From NCBI RefSeq assembly GCF_021535135.1, contig NZ_CP091036.1, forward strand, positions 682,001-746,000: a DNA stretch of 64,000 nt, read 5' to 3'. Positions 9,363 to 19,506 of this stretch are shown here, piece after piece. How positions within the stretch are numbered: position 1 is the stretch's first letter; each line of letters begins with the position of its first letter. The notes under the pieces were generated by a model. The model ran no database searches and was not told the DNA's origin. It was given only the letters and a program-made list of their open reading frames with translations. The stretch is from Antarcticibacterium sp. 1MA-6-2 (GTDB lineage: Bacteria > Bacteroidota > Bacteroidia > Flavobacteriales > Flavobacteriaceae). The translations under genes were made by a program, and so were the position numbers.

Positions 9363-10151
9363 GTTTTTGCTGTGTTTTTAATATTGATCTGGGGGTTATG
9401 AGATACCATTGAATTTTCGGGAACAGATGATGTTAACCAAACGTTTCCGCCTATAATACTATTGGCTCCCACAGTTGTCTTACCACCTAAAATAGTTGCA
9501 TTTGCGTATATAGTTACATTATTCTCGATGGTGGGATGCCGTTTAGTATTTCGCAGGCCTCGTTCTACAGATAAAGCTCCCAAAGTTACTCCCTGGTAAA
9601 TCTTAACATTATCCTTTATTACCGTTGTTTCTCCAATCACAACCCCGGTTGCATGGTCTATAAAGAATGGAACCCCAATTTCGGCACCGGGATTAATATC
9701 AGTCCCCGTAAGTCTATGGGCACATTCTGTCATAAGACGAGGCACCAGTGGAACATTTATCTTATAGAATTCGTGGCTAAGCCTGTAAATAGCTATAGCA
9801 AAAAATCCAGGGTATGCAAGGTAAACTTCTTCAAGAGAGTTAGCTGCAGGGTCATTATCGGTTATTGCACGGGCATCCTCATTAAGTTTCTCCAGTATCT
9901 TAGGTAATTTTTCTAAATACGATTCCCAGATTTCTTTGCAGCTACTCCCAGGTTCCCAACATACCAATTCCGCAAGTTCCTTGAAGTCCTTTTCCAGCTT
10001 ATCAATATTTTCCTCTCTGTAGCGTACCCCCGTCAAACAAAGTGTAAAATAATAATTTGGTAAAAGCTTCGGTTTTTTCCTTAATGGCATATTTGAGATT
10101 GGGTAACTGTTTTTGTTCCTGGATTAGCTGAATGATTTTTTTGCGAGTCAT
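9359..10151 (-). CDS. cysE: Serine O-acetyltransferase EpsC/CysE (frame break)
   Basis: Acetyl-CoA:L-serine O-acetyltransferase, the first step of cysteine synthesis. The C-terminal half is a left-handed beta-helix with the conserved block [27 protein letters not shown] sequence, the catalytic His in DHATG, and the ending hexapeptides IGGNVW. The true start is ATG 10151 ([18 protein letters not shown]), as in longer EpsC proteins with an N-terminal helical region. The frame breaks around 10018-10031, near a run of five C on the plus strand, between TLFD and EENIDKL. This break is not cleanly explained by one RCCGGY site. First gene of the pair with cysM. Confidence 0.88.
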
Positions 10152-10379
10152 ATTCCCAACATAGGTTTATCGTACTCAAATTTAAGCTTTCTGTAGTAAC
10201 TGAAAGAAAGTCTTCCCCAATTTATTAGAAATATCTAATACTTAATTCTTCACATTTCCATGGCTTTTTCAGAAGAAAAGTTTAACAGCTTTAGCGTTGT
10301 TAAAAATATACTAATCAGAAGCTTGCGAAAATGATTTCGGGCTACTTTAGTACTTATTAACCATTTTAAAAATTTAATC

Positions 10380-10490
10380 ATGGCACAGAATCAAAAATCT
10401 GACAAAAAGCAGGACTCTAAACAAGATCAAAAGAAAGCACCTGCAAAAAGCGGTTCACAAAGCGGAAACCAAAAGAAGGATAAAAAATAA
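10380..10490 (+). CDS. 36-residue lysine/glutamine-rich small protein
   Basis: Starts MAQNQKSDKKQDSK and ends KKDKK. It is almost entirely K, Q, D, S, G and A with no hydrophobic core, so it is likely disordered. ATG at 10380 follows an AT-rich leader, and a hairpin terminator lies 22 bp after the stop, which makes a dedicated transcript likely. The bias in codons is protein-like rather than random. Function unknown; nucleic-acid binding through the basic residues is only a guess. Confidence 0.6.
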   Translation: MAQNQKSDKKQDSKQDQKKAPAKSGSQSGNQKKDKK

Positions 10491-10512
10491 TCCTTTTTTC
10501 ATTTTTAATTTG

Positions 10513-10537
10513 CCACCTCTAAACGGGGTGGTTTTTT
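10513..10537 (+). terminator. Intrinsic terminator after the small basic protein
   Basis: Stem CCACC / GGTGG with a 9-nt loop, followed immediately by TTTTTT. It lies 22 bp downstream of the stop at 10490. Confidence 0.65.
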
Positions 10538-10561
10538 ATTTATATTGATCCGTTCACCTTT

Positions 10562-10983
10562 ATGCTGCTATTTTTACTGTTTATGCCGTAACCCGGTTTT
10601 TTCTTCTCCATTTTTGGTGGAATGTGGGTAGATAAATTCACTGCAAAAGTTATGTTTAGGTATTTCCTAATTCTATTGACCCTCGGAATATTACCTTTTG
10701 CTTTTATGGAGAGTATTGTGCGCTTATAATTTTAATTCTTGCAGGCATTACTTTGGGCATAGGCGGAACCGTAAAAAACAGCAGTTATAGCCGAGATGTA
10801 TGAAACCGATAAAATGAATGCAATACGCGGTATTTTATCATGTTCATAGTTTTTAGTACTGCATTAGGTCCCTTATTAGTAGGATTTTTATTAGACCTGA
10901 ATATCTCTTTTGAAGCTATTATGCTTATAATATTCACAGGAATGTTCGTGGTGACGCTGAATTCTCAAGGATTAAAAACATAA
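10562..10983 (+). pseudogene. Relic of an MFS transporter (C-terminal part)
   Basis: Three frames together spell pieces of a major facilitator superfamily transporter. They are FFFSIFGGMWVDKFTAK with a following helix, then LIILILAGITLGIGGTVK, then AVIAEMYETDKMNAIRGIL (the MFS loop EMYGTKxxGAIRG), then STALGPLLVGFLLD and a last helix ending at TAA 10983. Only about 130 codons remain of roughly 400, with several frame changes (for example A6 at about 10776). Unlike the broken core genes in this window, most of the protein is missing, so I call it a true relic. No other gene fits this stretch. Confidence 0.65.
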
Positions 10984-10991
10984 AAGTTTAT

Positions 10992-12861
10992 CTACCTAAC
11001 TAAGCTAAAATGTCCTTTGATGTTTCTGAAACCCTCTATAAGTATTTCGTACCAATAATCTTCAGCAGGTAATGGTCGTCCATTAAAAGTACCATCCCAC
11101 CTGAAGCCCACTCCCTTTCCGCTCTTCAGCAATTTCCCATAACGGTCAAAAAGTCTTATTTCTGAAAATTCAAAATACTCCACCCCTCTTAGCTCGAAGA
11201 AATCATTAGACCCATCATTATTTGGAGTAATAAATTGGGATACCACAATATGAGGAAATTGAAGACTTAACGTATTGCACTGCTGAAGATCCCTTACATA
11301 AGCCGTATATATACCGCCCCTTACAGAATTAAAAACATTTGATAATTGAAAATTCGTACCGTCCAAAGAAAATTCAAAGCGTTCGGGATTTTCCAGTTCA
11401 ACTATTACTGTACTACCCTCTGATCTAACTTGTTGAATAACCGGAACTTCCACAGGTACAACATCAAAGTTCTTGCTTATACTACAACCTTCCTGTGTGG
11501 TTATGGTAACTCTGAAATTTCCTGCAACCATAGTATTTATACTTTGACTGGTTTCTCCTGTACTCCATAGATAATTCATATTTCCCACTCCCGCATTTAG
11601 CTCTAAGGATCCTTCGCTGCACAACTGCAGGATTTCATCCTCCACTTCAGGAACAGAATTTATTGTGAGAGTAACTGCAGTACGGGAACTTGGTTCGCAG
11701 GAACTATTTTTTACAGCTTCAGCATAATAGGTGCCTTCTTCTGTGGGTAAAAACGAAGAAGTTCCTGCGCTTAAAAGATTTCCTCCTGAAGCTGCATCGT
11801 ACCAGTTCACAACTTCTCCTGAAGAAACGTTCACTCTTAAGGAAGATATTTCAGCATTACCACAAATTACAACATCACCAGAGCTTACAGGAGGATTAGG
11901 GGTTTCTATTACTTCAGCAAAAAAAGCTTCTGAGACAGAACTACATAAATTATTCGCCAGGTTTACTTCAGCTTCTGCTACCTTGACTCGATAATATTTT
12001 GAAGAGGACAATTGAGGAGTAACAAAAACGGCGTCTGTCTTACCCGGTATATCTGTCCAGATTTCGTTTTGAAGGCTTTCCTGCCACTGAAAAAAATGTT
12101 GGGTATACACAGAAAAGTCGGGAGTGGCTTCAAGAGTAAAACTTTGTGGAGTATCTTCAGCACAAATAGTCACTGAGTTTTCACCACTCACGGTTAACAC
12201 TTCAGTAAAATCTCCACAGGATCTAAAGGTAATATCATCAATAGCTAAATCATTACCACAACCGCCTTCCCCGTTGTTGAACATCTTTAGGATTACAGAA
12301 TTTTGTCCCGCGACAGTTTGAAAAGTTAAAGCATATTGCTTCCAGATTGGGGTAAAACTGGAGTTTATAGTTCCTGTACTCCCCTCTTTTAATTTATTAG
12401 TATCAGTCTCATCCCAAATTTCAAACCGCACGTTAATGGGAATTCCTCCATTAGGACAAACACCGCTTCCGGGGTCGTGTACATTTAATAGATAAGCTGA
12501 AAATTCGTAGCTCGAATTTTCACACAAACTCGACAATTTCAGTTCTGTAAAATTGTCCAGATGTATAACTGGCATTAACTACAAGTGCCTTTCCATTAGA
12601 CTCTGTACCAGAGGGAAAATAAGAGTGCCAGGAAGGAATGTTCTGCCCGATCCTGTTAGAGATAGTATATTGTCCATCGCTGGGATCTCCAGTTACATAG
12701 GTATAGCTTGTAGCGTTTGATGGCAATGCGGGACCACTGTTGTCACCTGTACCAAATGTTTCCTGAAAGATTGGATCTCCTTTACTTCCTTCACAAAAAC
12801 CAAGTTGGGCCATAAGTGGGGAGGAACAAAAAAGAAAGAGTAAGAAAAACCATCTTGTCAT
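10992..12861 (-). CDS. T9SS type B sorting domain protein (one RCCGGY frame break)
   Basis: Large secreted protein for the type IX secretion system. ATG 12861 gives the signal peptide MTRWFFLLFLFCSSPLMAQ; a longer start at 12900 is possible but would add a charged extension. Next comes an MAM/carbohydrate-binding-like N-terminal region (TFRSCGDF, AIDDI), then two or three Ig/SprB-like beta domains (YYAEAVKNSSCEPSS, YLWSTGE). The C-terminal gliding-motility sorting domain begins FITPNNDGSNDFF and ends KGHFSLVR. The frame breaks at 12528-12534, where GCCGGT reads GTCGAGT on the coding strand (TEI-AG-LCENSSYEF). It is probably an adhesin or surface protein; no enzyme motif is seen. Confidence 0.87.
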
Positions 12862-12896
12862 CAATTCCAAAGTATAATTAATGTCCCCGTATCTAA

Positions 12897-13409
12897 TCAT
12901 TCAAATTTGTCCAAAAGAGCTTCAAATTTTTCGGAGTTATTCCATCTTTGAAATTTAGCTTCCTCTTTCACTTTTAGTATTCTTACAACGAATTGGGAAG
13001 TTAAACCATTTTGAATTATGTAATCAACAGCTTGCTCAAAAGATTTGAAAATGCTTTTTATAAAGGCATCCGGAATTAAGCGATTATCTGCACTGTAAGT
13101 CTGAGCAATTTCAATGTTATAGAGCATTAGATCTGCTACCAAAGTAGGCTCTACTCCCAGAGTAAGAAAATTTTTAATTTGTTTGTGAGCGATAGAGCGC
13201 CGTGCTTTTGCCCTGCGTTTATTAGGCGGGAAATATTCTTTCGAGATTTTAAATTTTGCCTCGCCTACAAGTTTATCTTCTTTGGGGTTGAATATGAAAT
13301 TATAAAAGGTACGCACATCTCCAAATCTTTGGTAAAGATCCATTACCTGCTCCTCCAGTTGTTCCTTTTTTAACGTAGATAGGTATTTTTTTAAAGCTTT
13401 CTTAATCAT
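12897..13409 (-). CDS. DUF6155 family protein
   Basis: Conserved Bacteroidota protein of 170 residues. The match rests on the typical pattern LKKYLSTLKKEQLEEQVMDLY, NPKEDKLVGEAKFKISKEYFP and RRSIAHKQIKNF. It is all-helical by composition, with no signal peptide or membrane segment, hence cytoplasmic. Its ATG overlaps the corrected stop of the upstream FUSC gene by four bases (13406-13409). The T9SS gene follows downstream on the same strand. No function is established. Confidence 0.75.
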   Translation of the reverse strand: MIKKALKKYLSTLKKEQLEEQVMDLYQRFGDVRTFYNFIFNPKEDKLVGEAKFKISKEYFPPNKRRAKARRSIAHKQIKNFLTLGVEPTLVADLMLYNIEIAQTYSADNRLIPDAFIKSIFKSFEQAVDYIIQNGLTSQFVVRILKVKEEAKFQRWNNSEKFEALLDKFE

Positions 13410-15635
13410 TTTAACTCCAGGTCAATTTTTAAAATAGCTTTTTCAAGTTTTACTGATATATCCTGAAGCAATCTTAACTGCTCATAAATTAATTGGGCTT
13501 CCTGTAATTTTTTCATGAAAAGGGCCTGTAGATATACCTGAATTTCTATCATTAATTTGAAGGCTTTTATAATTTTGCCTGAAATATTCTTCAGCTTCCT
13601 CCTGTTTTTCAACTTTTTGTTGAGAAAAGTTATTTTGTGAATTTAAAACTGCAAGGGAGTTTTCGAGGTGCTTTCCTATCCCGGCAGCATAGTTTAAAAG
13701 TTGCCCGGAGGCTTCGGTAGTCGTATGATTTTGAATGTAGGTTCCCATGGAGGCCAGTGAAGATAAGAAATTATGATTAAGTGCTGTAAGTTCATAAAAT
13801 TTATCAAGGTTGTGTTGTTTCCTTTTAGGTTCCTGGGTCATACGTTGGAAAGCAGCACTTAAATCTCCCATTTTTAAAAAGGCCTGCTTCCGTGAAAGCT
13901 TGTAGGAGGTACGAATTTTTCCCTTTTCCTGATAATATTTTATTACCTCCTTAAAATATTCCCTGTTAGCAGCAACACTATCTGCGATCACAGATTTTAT
14001 CCCGTAAATTTCCCAGGAAGGCCAGAGAAAGGTATTTCCTAAAGCGGCAAGCCCTGCCCCAATAATTGTATCAATTACCCTAAATTTTATAACATTTATT
14101 ACATTAGGCTCTAACAATGCATAGACAAACACTATACTCAAAGTAATAAATACTGCAGATGCGCGATAATTCTTCTGTAACATTGCAAAGGCAAGGATTA
14201 GCGATAGTATTCCTAAAATCGCATACAATATAAGGTTATGGGTAAGTAAAACAATTCCTGTGGCTATTACAGCTCCTATAAGAGTTCCTATGGTCCTTTC
14301 CCTGAAGCGGGTTTTCGTGAGCCCATAAGTGGGCCGCATAATGACAATTATCGTTAGGAGTATCCAGTAAGAATTTTGTAAAGCAAAATAAGCGCCTACA
14401 ATAAAACCCACCATTACAACTATAGCTATACGAAGCGAATGTTTAAAAACAGATGATTTAAAGCTGAAGTTTTCTAATAGTAAATTAGGATCGTATTCCT
14501 GGGGTGTAATAAATTTTACCGCTTCGTCCTTCCTCATGAATTTTATCTTCCGAAGATCTGGATTTTGAAGAAGACGTTCTATTTCTGAAATTTTGTGCAC
14601 TTGCTTTTCCTGGTAATCATGTAAATTCTGGAGAATTACATAATCTTCTTCATCGCCTTGAAGGGTACTTAAAATCGCTTGATTTATATCTTTTAATCGA
14701 AGATTTAAATTAAATTTGATTAGGTTGTGAATTGTTGAAATTGATGCTCCCAAAGAACGAAGACTTTCTGCCATTTTTAAATTGAGGTGTTCAAACTTCT
14801 CAATTAAACCGGGGTATTTTTCCCTAAGCTTGTCCATAGTTTCATAATGTACCGGGTGTGACATAGCCTGTTCAAGAATATCTATTAATTGGATTAGTAC
14901 AAGAAGCCTTTTTCTTTCAAAATTGGAATTTCCGGAAGTGGTCCTTGATGATATTAAGATATTCCTAAGAACTTCGTGTTTCTCATTAATACTTGTTTGA
15001 AGTTCAAGAAGGCGAAGGATGTTATCGCTTCGATCCTCCTTTTGGGAAATAAGCTTACCCCTAACCTGAAGATATTGCGCAGTAAGATCAAAAGTATCTG
15101 CCAGGTTTTCATCTGTGTGGGCTTTTGGATAAAACCAGTGCCAAAGATTTGAAAGGCAGAGATACCATAATCCCCCGGCTCCTATTATTAATGCACGTTC
15201 ATAGATCTCTAGAACATTAGATATATTAGCAAAAGAAAGCACCAGAGCGAAAAGTCCTGAAAAACTTATAAAAGAAGCCCGGAAACCAAAAACTGAAACA
15301 TAGGATAAGCAAAAAGTAACCAGGCCCAGAATAGGTAACCCATACAAAGAATCTTTTATAAAATATCCTCCTGCCAAACTACCTACCACTGCCCAAATAG
15401 CCGATAGAAAAATCCCATAATTCTTATGCCTTTGGCTGCCACTAACATCACTGGGAGAACTAAGTAAAGCTCCAAGAGAAATAGCCAGGCCTATTTCAAA
15501 TTTCTCCAGCTGTACACCAACTGCAATAGGCAATGTAATTGCAGTACCTAAAATGCAGCCCTTGACAAAGTCTGTACTTTTGAAAAATTTGGAAAGTGCA
15601 GGAATAATATGAGAGAATGATAAGTTCAAAGACAA
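13406..15635 (-). CDS. FUSC/YccS-family inner-membrane protein (homopolymer frame break)
   Basis: YccS/YhfK-type membrane protein of about 742 residues with two sets of six transmembrane helices separated by a cytoplasmic coiled region. The second half holds the FUSC motif region NSYWILLTIIVIMRPTYGLT and the arginine-rich turn TRFRERTIGTLIGAV. Family members are linked to aromatic-acid or fusaric-acid efflux, but substrates of YccS types are unknown. The apparent end at 13482 is false. Removing one base from the six-T run at 13508-13513 continues the protein as KLQEAQLIYEQLRLLQ, the expected C-terminal helix, to the stop at 13406. That stop overlaps the DUF6155 start. Confidence 0.85.
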
Positions 15636-15811
15636 AGACTAATGTTGGAGATTTTTCTATGGCAAAGTTATAACCAAATGCGAATATCCTAATTGTTATT
15701 GTTTAAAAACAACAGAATATAATTAAAATAAGGGTTAATACATTCCCATCAGGATTAGAAAATACGAAGGAAATACCGTATTTTCCATTATTGAACTACA
15801 ATAATAAGACT

Positions 15812-16808
15812 ATGAATAAAAGTATTTATTTAAAGAAACGTCCTGAAGGAAAACCTTCTTTGCAGGACTTTGAGATTAAAGCATCAGAGGAACCAGTAAT
15901 AAATGATGGAGAAATTTTATTAAGAAGTATTTATGTATCTGTAGATCCTTACTTAAGAGGTCGTATGAGGGATGAGAAATCTTATATAGCACCCTTTAAT
16001 CTTGATGAACCCATTGAATCGGCCATAGTTGCTGAAATTATAGAATCCAGAAACTCCAATTTTAAACAGGGAGAATATGTAAGCGGGATGCTAAAATGGA
16101 AACTGGTACAAACTTCTACAGGAAACGGTTTAAATAAAGTTAATCCAGATCGTGCACCCCTATCTGCGTTTCTTGGAGTTTTGGGATTAACAGGAATAAC
16201 AGCTTACCTGGGACTCGAGAAAATTGGAAGGCTACAACCTGGAGAGACCTTACTAGTCTCGGGCGCAGCAGGTGCTGTAGGAAGTATTGTGGGTCAAATT
16301 GGTAAATTAAAAGGTTGCAGGGTTGTAGGTATTGCAGGAAGTGACGAAAAAATTAATGAAATTTCCGGCAGTTTGGGCTTCGATGAAGGACTAAATTACA
16401 AAGCTGAAAATAATTTAAAAGCTGCTGTTTCAAAAGCCTGTCCTAATGGAGTTGACGTTTATTTTGACAATGTTGGAGGAGAAATTTTAGACGCCGCCCT
16501 CGCCAATATCAATAAGTTTGGAAGAGTTATAAATTGTGGAGCAATTTCTCAATATAATAACACCAAAATTCCCACGGGACCTCGTCCGGAAGGTATTTTA
16601 ATTAAGAAAAGCGTATTAATGCAAGGCTTTACTGTGAGGGATTACCTCAAAGATTTTGGACTTAGCTATAAAACAACTTTCAACCTGGCTACAGGAGGAT
16701 AAATTAAAATATTCTGAAACAATTGTAGAAGGTTTTGAAAATATTCCTCAAGCCTTTATAGACCTTTTTGAAGGTAAAAATAAGGGTAAAATGGTTGTAA
16801 AAATTTGA
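15812..16808 (+). CDS. NADP-dependent zinc-free MDR oxidoreductase (frame break near C-terminus)
   Basis: Medium-chain reductase of the leukotriene B4 12-hydroxydehydrogenase/CurA type, which reduces alpha,beta-unsaturated carbonyls with NADPH. The NADP-binding motif is SGAAGAVGSIVGQIGKLKG. DVYFDNVGGEILDAAL and VDPYLRGRM are also diagnostic. No zinc-binding Cys/His set is present. ATG 15812 (MNKSIYL) is chosen over an upstream TTG. The frame breaks near 16685-16693; the last segment KLKYSETIVEGFENIPQAF continues in another frame to TGA 16808. Loss of one copy of an 8-bp direct repeat (TGGCTACA) would account for the missing W-L-Q. Confidence 0.88.
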
Positions 16809-16814
16809 TCAATA

Positions 16815-16856
16815 AAAAAACGAACTACCTGCTCTAAAACAGGTAGTTCGTTTTTT
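16815..16856. terminator. Bidirectional intrinsic terminator
   Basis: Perfect 17-bp stem, AAAAAACGAACTACCTG paired with its complement, around an 8-nt loop. The A run and the T run at the ends provide U tracts on both strands. It separates the convergent oxidoreductase (plus) and lipoprotein (minus) genes. Confidence 0.9.
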
Positions 16857-16862
16857 AATTAA

Positions 16863-17270
16863 TTATTTCCAGATGGAATCTCCTGACACTTTTTTCCACA
16901 TCGTCTTATTGTCGGTTTTAAACAATTTAGAACCATTAATAATTTCGAAAAGAATTATACCGTCAGGTATTTCGGCAGTTGGTTCAAACTGTAAGATTAC
17001 TACATTTCCAATAACATCATAAGTTCCTCTGTGAATAATGTCTGTAAGCATGATTTCTACTACGTTGTTTTTGTAGAAATCTACCTGTTGGTGGCAATTC
17101 TGAAAAAAATCAGGTTCTGGTTGGTTTTCCCGGCACTCTTCTTCTGTACTAAAAAATAAATAAACAAAACTTTTGTTTTTCAGCATATTTTCCCGGGCCG
17201 GGGGTCCATCGTGAGAACATGCGCTAGTTAAGAATAAGAAAGCCAGCATAATAGTAATTTTCCTTTCCAT
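16863..17270 (-). CDS. Hypothetical lipoprotein
   Basis: A 135-residue protein with a lipoprotein signal, MERKITIMLAFLFLTSACS, and a lipobox ending at Cys18. The mature part has two further cysteines (EEECRENQ and FFQNCHQQ) that could form a disulfide, and is rich in beta-type sequence (GTYDVIGNVVILQF, GSKLFKTDNKTMWKKV). The short C-terminal pattern is reminiscent of lipocalin-like flavobacterial lipoproteins, but I do not recognise the family. Single gene, ending at the shared terminator. Confidence 0.7.
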   Translation of the reverse strand: MERKITIMLAFLFLTSACSHDGPPARENMLKNKSFVYLFFSTEEECRENQPEPDFFQNCHQQVDFYKNNVVEIMLTDIIHRGTYDVIGNVVILQFEPTAEIPDGIILFEIINGSKLFKTDNKTMWKKVSGDSIWK

Positions 17271-17565
17271 AGATTAAGGTTTTAGTTAGGGCTGGTTTCA
17301 TACTCTCAAAATAAGAAAAAAACCCGGAGGAAAAGAAAATTTGAATTTTATTATTTATTACTTTCTACTGCTCTCTTTCTACAATTCTACCTATTTACGA
17401 ATTAGCTTAAACCCTAATTATCAATAATTTATAGATACTATAAACCATGGTTAAATTACGGTTGCTAAAAGTTACTATTCCTGGAAAAATAATGAGAAAC
17501 TATTGTAAAAATAGATATAATAAGCCATCAAATTGGTGGATTTCAGAGGATTTGTGTGTTTAAAA

Positions 17566-18310
17566 TCATTCTTCCAGCCTTGCACAACCTACGGGAATGC
17601 TTAAATTCATAGCAATGCTTAGTTACAGTTTGGGCGGTCAATGGTATATCGGTTCCTTCTCTAACGCCCTGGACTACATAATTAAACCTGGTAAAGTCAA
17701 GATCGGTCATTTTGTAACTTTCACCTACTGCCTCTCTTAGGCTATCAAGACTAATCGTCCTGGTAAAATACATTTCCCCATTCACATTTGTTCTGGGATA
17801 AGTGTCCACCATCATATCCAAAGAAGATGGTCCCATATGCAAAGGGATCATATAAATTCCCCGGGCATTTGGGGAAACTTCAGTAACATCAACTATTCCG
17901 TCATTATTGGAGTCTGCATTATTACCGGGACATTGAGTATTTTTCCCTGCTTCTGAAGTTTGTAAATGTTGCATATGCATCATATTGGGTGCAAGTCCTT
18001 CAGCAGTAACGACAATCCTCATTAAATTTCCCTCTAATCGGAGTTTTACTGTTCCACTAACTTCAGTATTGCCGTTTATCTCAGTATTAATTGGTGAAAT
18101 GTCGCCTGTAAAAGTTCGTTCCCTAACCTTTCCTGCTGTCTTCATTGCATCTGTTGAATCTTGTGTAGTTTGTTTACTTTCTGTCTCAGTTTGATTTTTC
18201 TTTTCGTTCTTACAGGAGAAGAGCCCAAAAAGGAGGCTTGCAACAAAAAAGTACGTCAGCACATTCTGTAGTCTCCGATTTATATGGTACGTATTCATAC
18301 TACTATCCAT
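17566..18310 (-). CDS. CHRD-like lipoprotein (one RCCGGY frame break)
   Basis: Lipoprotein with lipobox LFGLFSC near residue 32, a Thr/Gln/Ser-rich linker, then a beta domain resembling CHRD (GTVKLRLEGNLMRIVV...GLAPNMMHMQHLQ). A Ca-binding-type loop NADSNNDGIVDVTE is inserted. Two ATGs (18310, 18298) are equally possible. The frame breaks at 17617-17623: reading ACCGGC for ACTAAGC gives TVTGIAMNLSIPVGCARLEE and a stop at 17566, instead of the basic, unfamily-like tail in the raw sequence. Function unknown; CHRD domains are extracellular. Confidence 0.7.
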
Positions 18311-18510
18311 TTAAATTTACCCTAATCTACAAATCAAGAAATTTAAATTCAATTAAACATCAGTTTTGTCACAATTTAATTATTTATAAACCAGAGTTTT
18401 ATAATGTAAGTGAAGCTGGAATTAGTTCAGGATAACCTTAACTTTTATTTAGCTGGAGAATTTTTGTTTTTGAAAATTGAGAACTTATCTTAAAGTAAAT
18501 ATTGAAGAAG

Positions 18511-19404
18511 ATGAGCAAAACTGAAAGTAGGGATGTCGAAAAAGTACTAAAGGAACATGAAAATTCCGGCAGGTATATAGAAATAAATGGAATTAAAACC
18601 TTTGTTCTTGAAAAAGGAAGCGGGGAAGCAGTAATTTGTATACATGGCGTGCCTACTTCATCTTTCCTGTATCGAAAAGTTGTAACCTTTCTGGCCAATA
18701 AAGGTTATCGAGCAATTGCAGTAGATCTTCCCGGACTCGGATTTTCAGAACGCCCGGAAAACTATAGCTATGACTTTAAAAATTTTGCTCATTTTTTAAT
18801 TAAAGCAATTGACATACTGGGAATTGAAAAATTTCATCTAATCGTACATGATTTAGGTGGACCAATAGGTTTTGCTCTTGCCGCAAATAATAATTTTAGA
18901 GTAGCTTCTCTTACTATTTTAAACACCTGGATTGATGTGGTCAATTTTGAAAAGCCTTTGGTGATGAGACCTTTCGAGAAAAAAATATTAGGTGAAGCAG
19001 AATTGGCAATGATCACTCACGCTACCTGGCCCGTAATGTTCTCCAAAATGGGGGTTAACAATGCTCACCAAATTCCGGCGGAAGAGCAAAAAGCTTATGT
19101 GGACCTACTAAAGAAAGAAGATAACGGAAAAGCATTTTTGAAGATCATGCGCAATTTTCCCGGTACCAATGAGGACAGGGAGCTGTGTTATAGGGCAGTA
19201 AAACAGGTTTCATATCCTATACAAGCGATTTGGGGCGCAGATGACCCAGCTTTAAAATACGAACATTACGGGGAGGAAATTAAAGAGATAGCAGGAATAA
19301 AAGAAGTTTCTTTACTTCCCTCCAAACACTTTTTACAGGAAGAGGTTTATAATGAAATTGCAGAATTAGTTGACAGGCAGGCTAAAATGATACATAAGGG
19401 TTAA
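18511..19404 (+). CDS. Alpha/beta hydrolase, haloalkane-dehalogenase-like
   Basis: A 297-residue alpha/beta hydrolase. The oxyanion loop is HGVPTS (45-50). The nucleophile elbow VHDLGG carries Asp114 rather than Ser, as in haloalkane dehalogenases and related C-X bond hydrolases. The third-motif acid lies in WGADDPALKYE, and the catalytic His in LLPSKHFLQEE near residue 276. ATG 18511 is preceded by GAAGAAG; an upstream TTG at 18502 is less likely. Halide-stabilising tryptophans cannot be assigned with certainty, so dehalogenase activity is inferred from the Asp nucleophile only. Single gene. Confidence 0.83.
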   Translation: MSKTESRDVEKVLKEHENSGRYIEINGIKTFVLEKGSGEAVICIHGVPTSSFLYRKVVTFLANKGYRAIAVDLPGLGFSERPENYSYDFKNFAHFLIKAIDILGIEKFHLIVHDLGGPIGFALAANNNFRVASLTILNTWIDVVNFEKPLVMRPFEKKILGEAELAMITHATWPVMFSKMGVNNAHQIPAEEQKAYVDLLKKEDNGKAFLKIMRNFPGTNEDRELCYRAVKQVSYPIQAIWGADDPALKYEHYGEEIKEIAGIKEVSLLPSKHFLQEEVYNEIAELVDRQAKMIHKG

Positions 19405-19448
19405 CGCACCCGGCATTTTATACCTTATGGAAATATTATTCAATGATA

Positions 19449-19486
19449 AAAGGTGTATAATTCGGAAATCTGATTTATACACCTTT
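19449..19486. terminator. Convergent hairpin terminator
   Basis: 12-bp stem AAAGGTGTATAA / TTATACACCTTT with a 14-nt loop, between the hydrolase (plus) and the SDR (minus). U tracts are weak on both sides. Confidence 0.55.
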
Positions 19487-19506
19487 CATTTATCTAAAAT
19501 ACAAAC

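Noticed and set aside
10260..10334. 24-codon frame starting MAFSEEKFNSF
   Set aside because: Very short, no terminator or ribosome-binding support, and no recognisable family.
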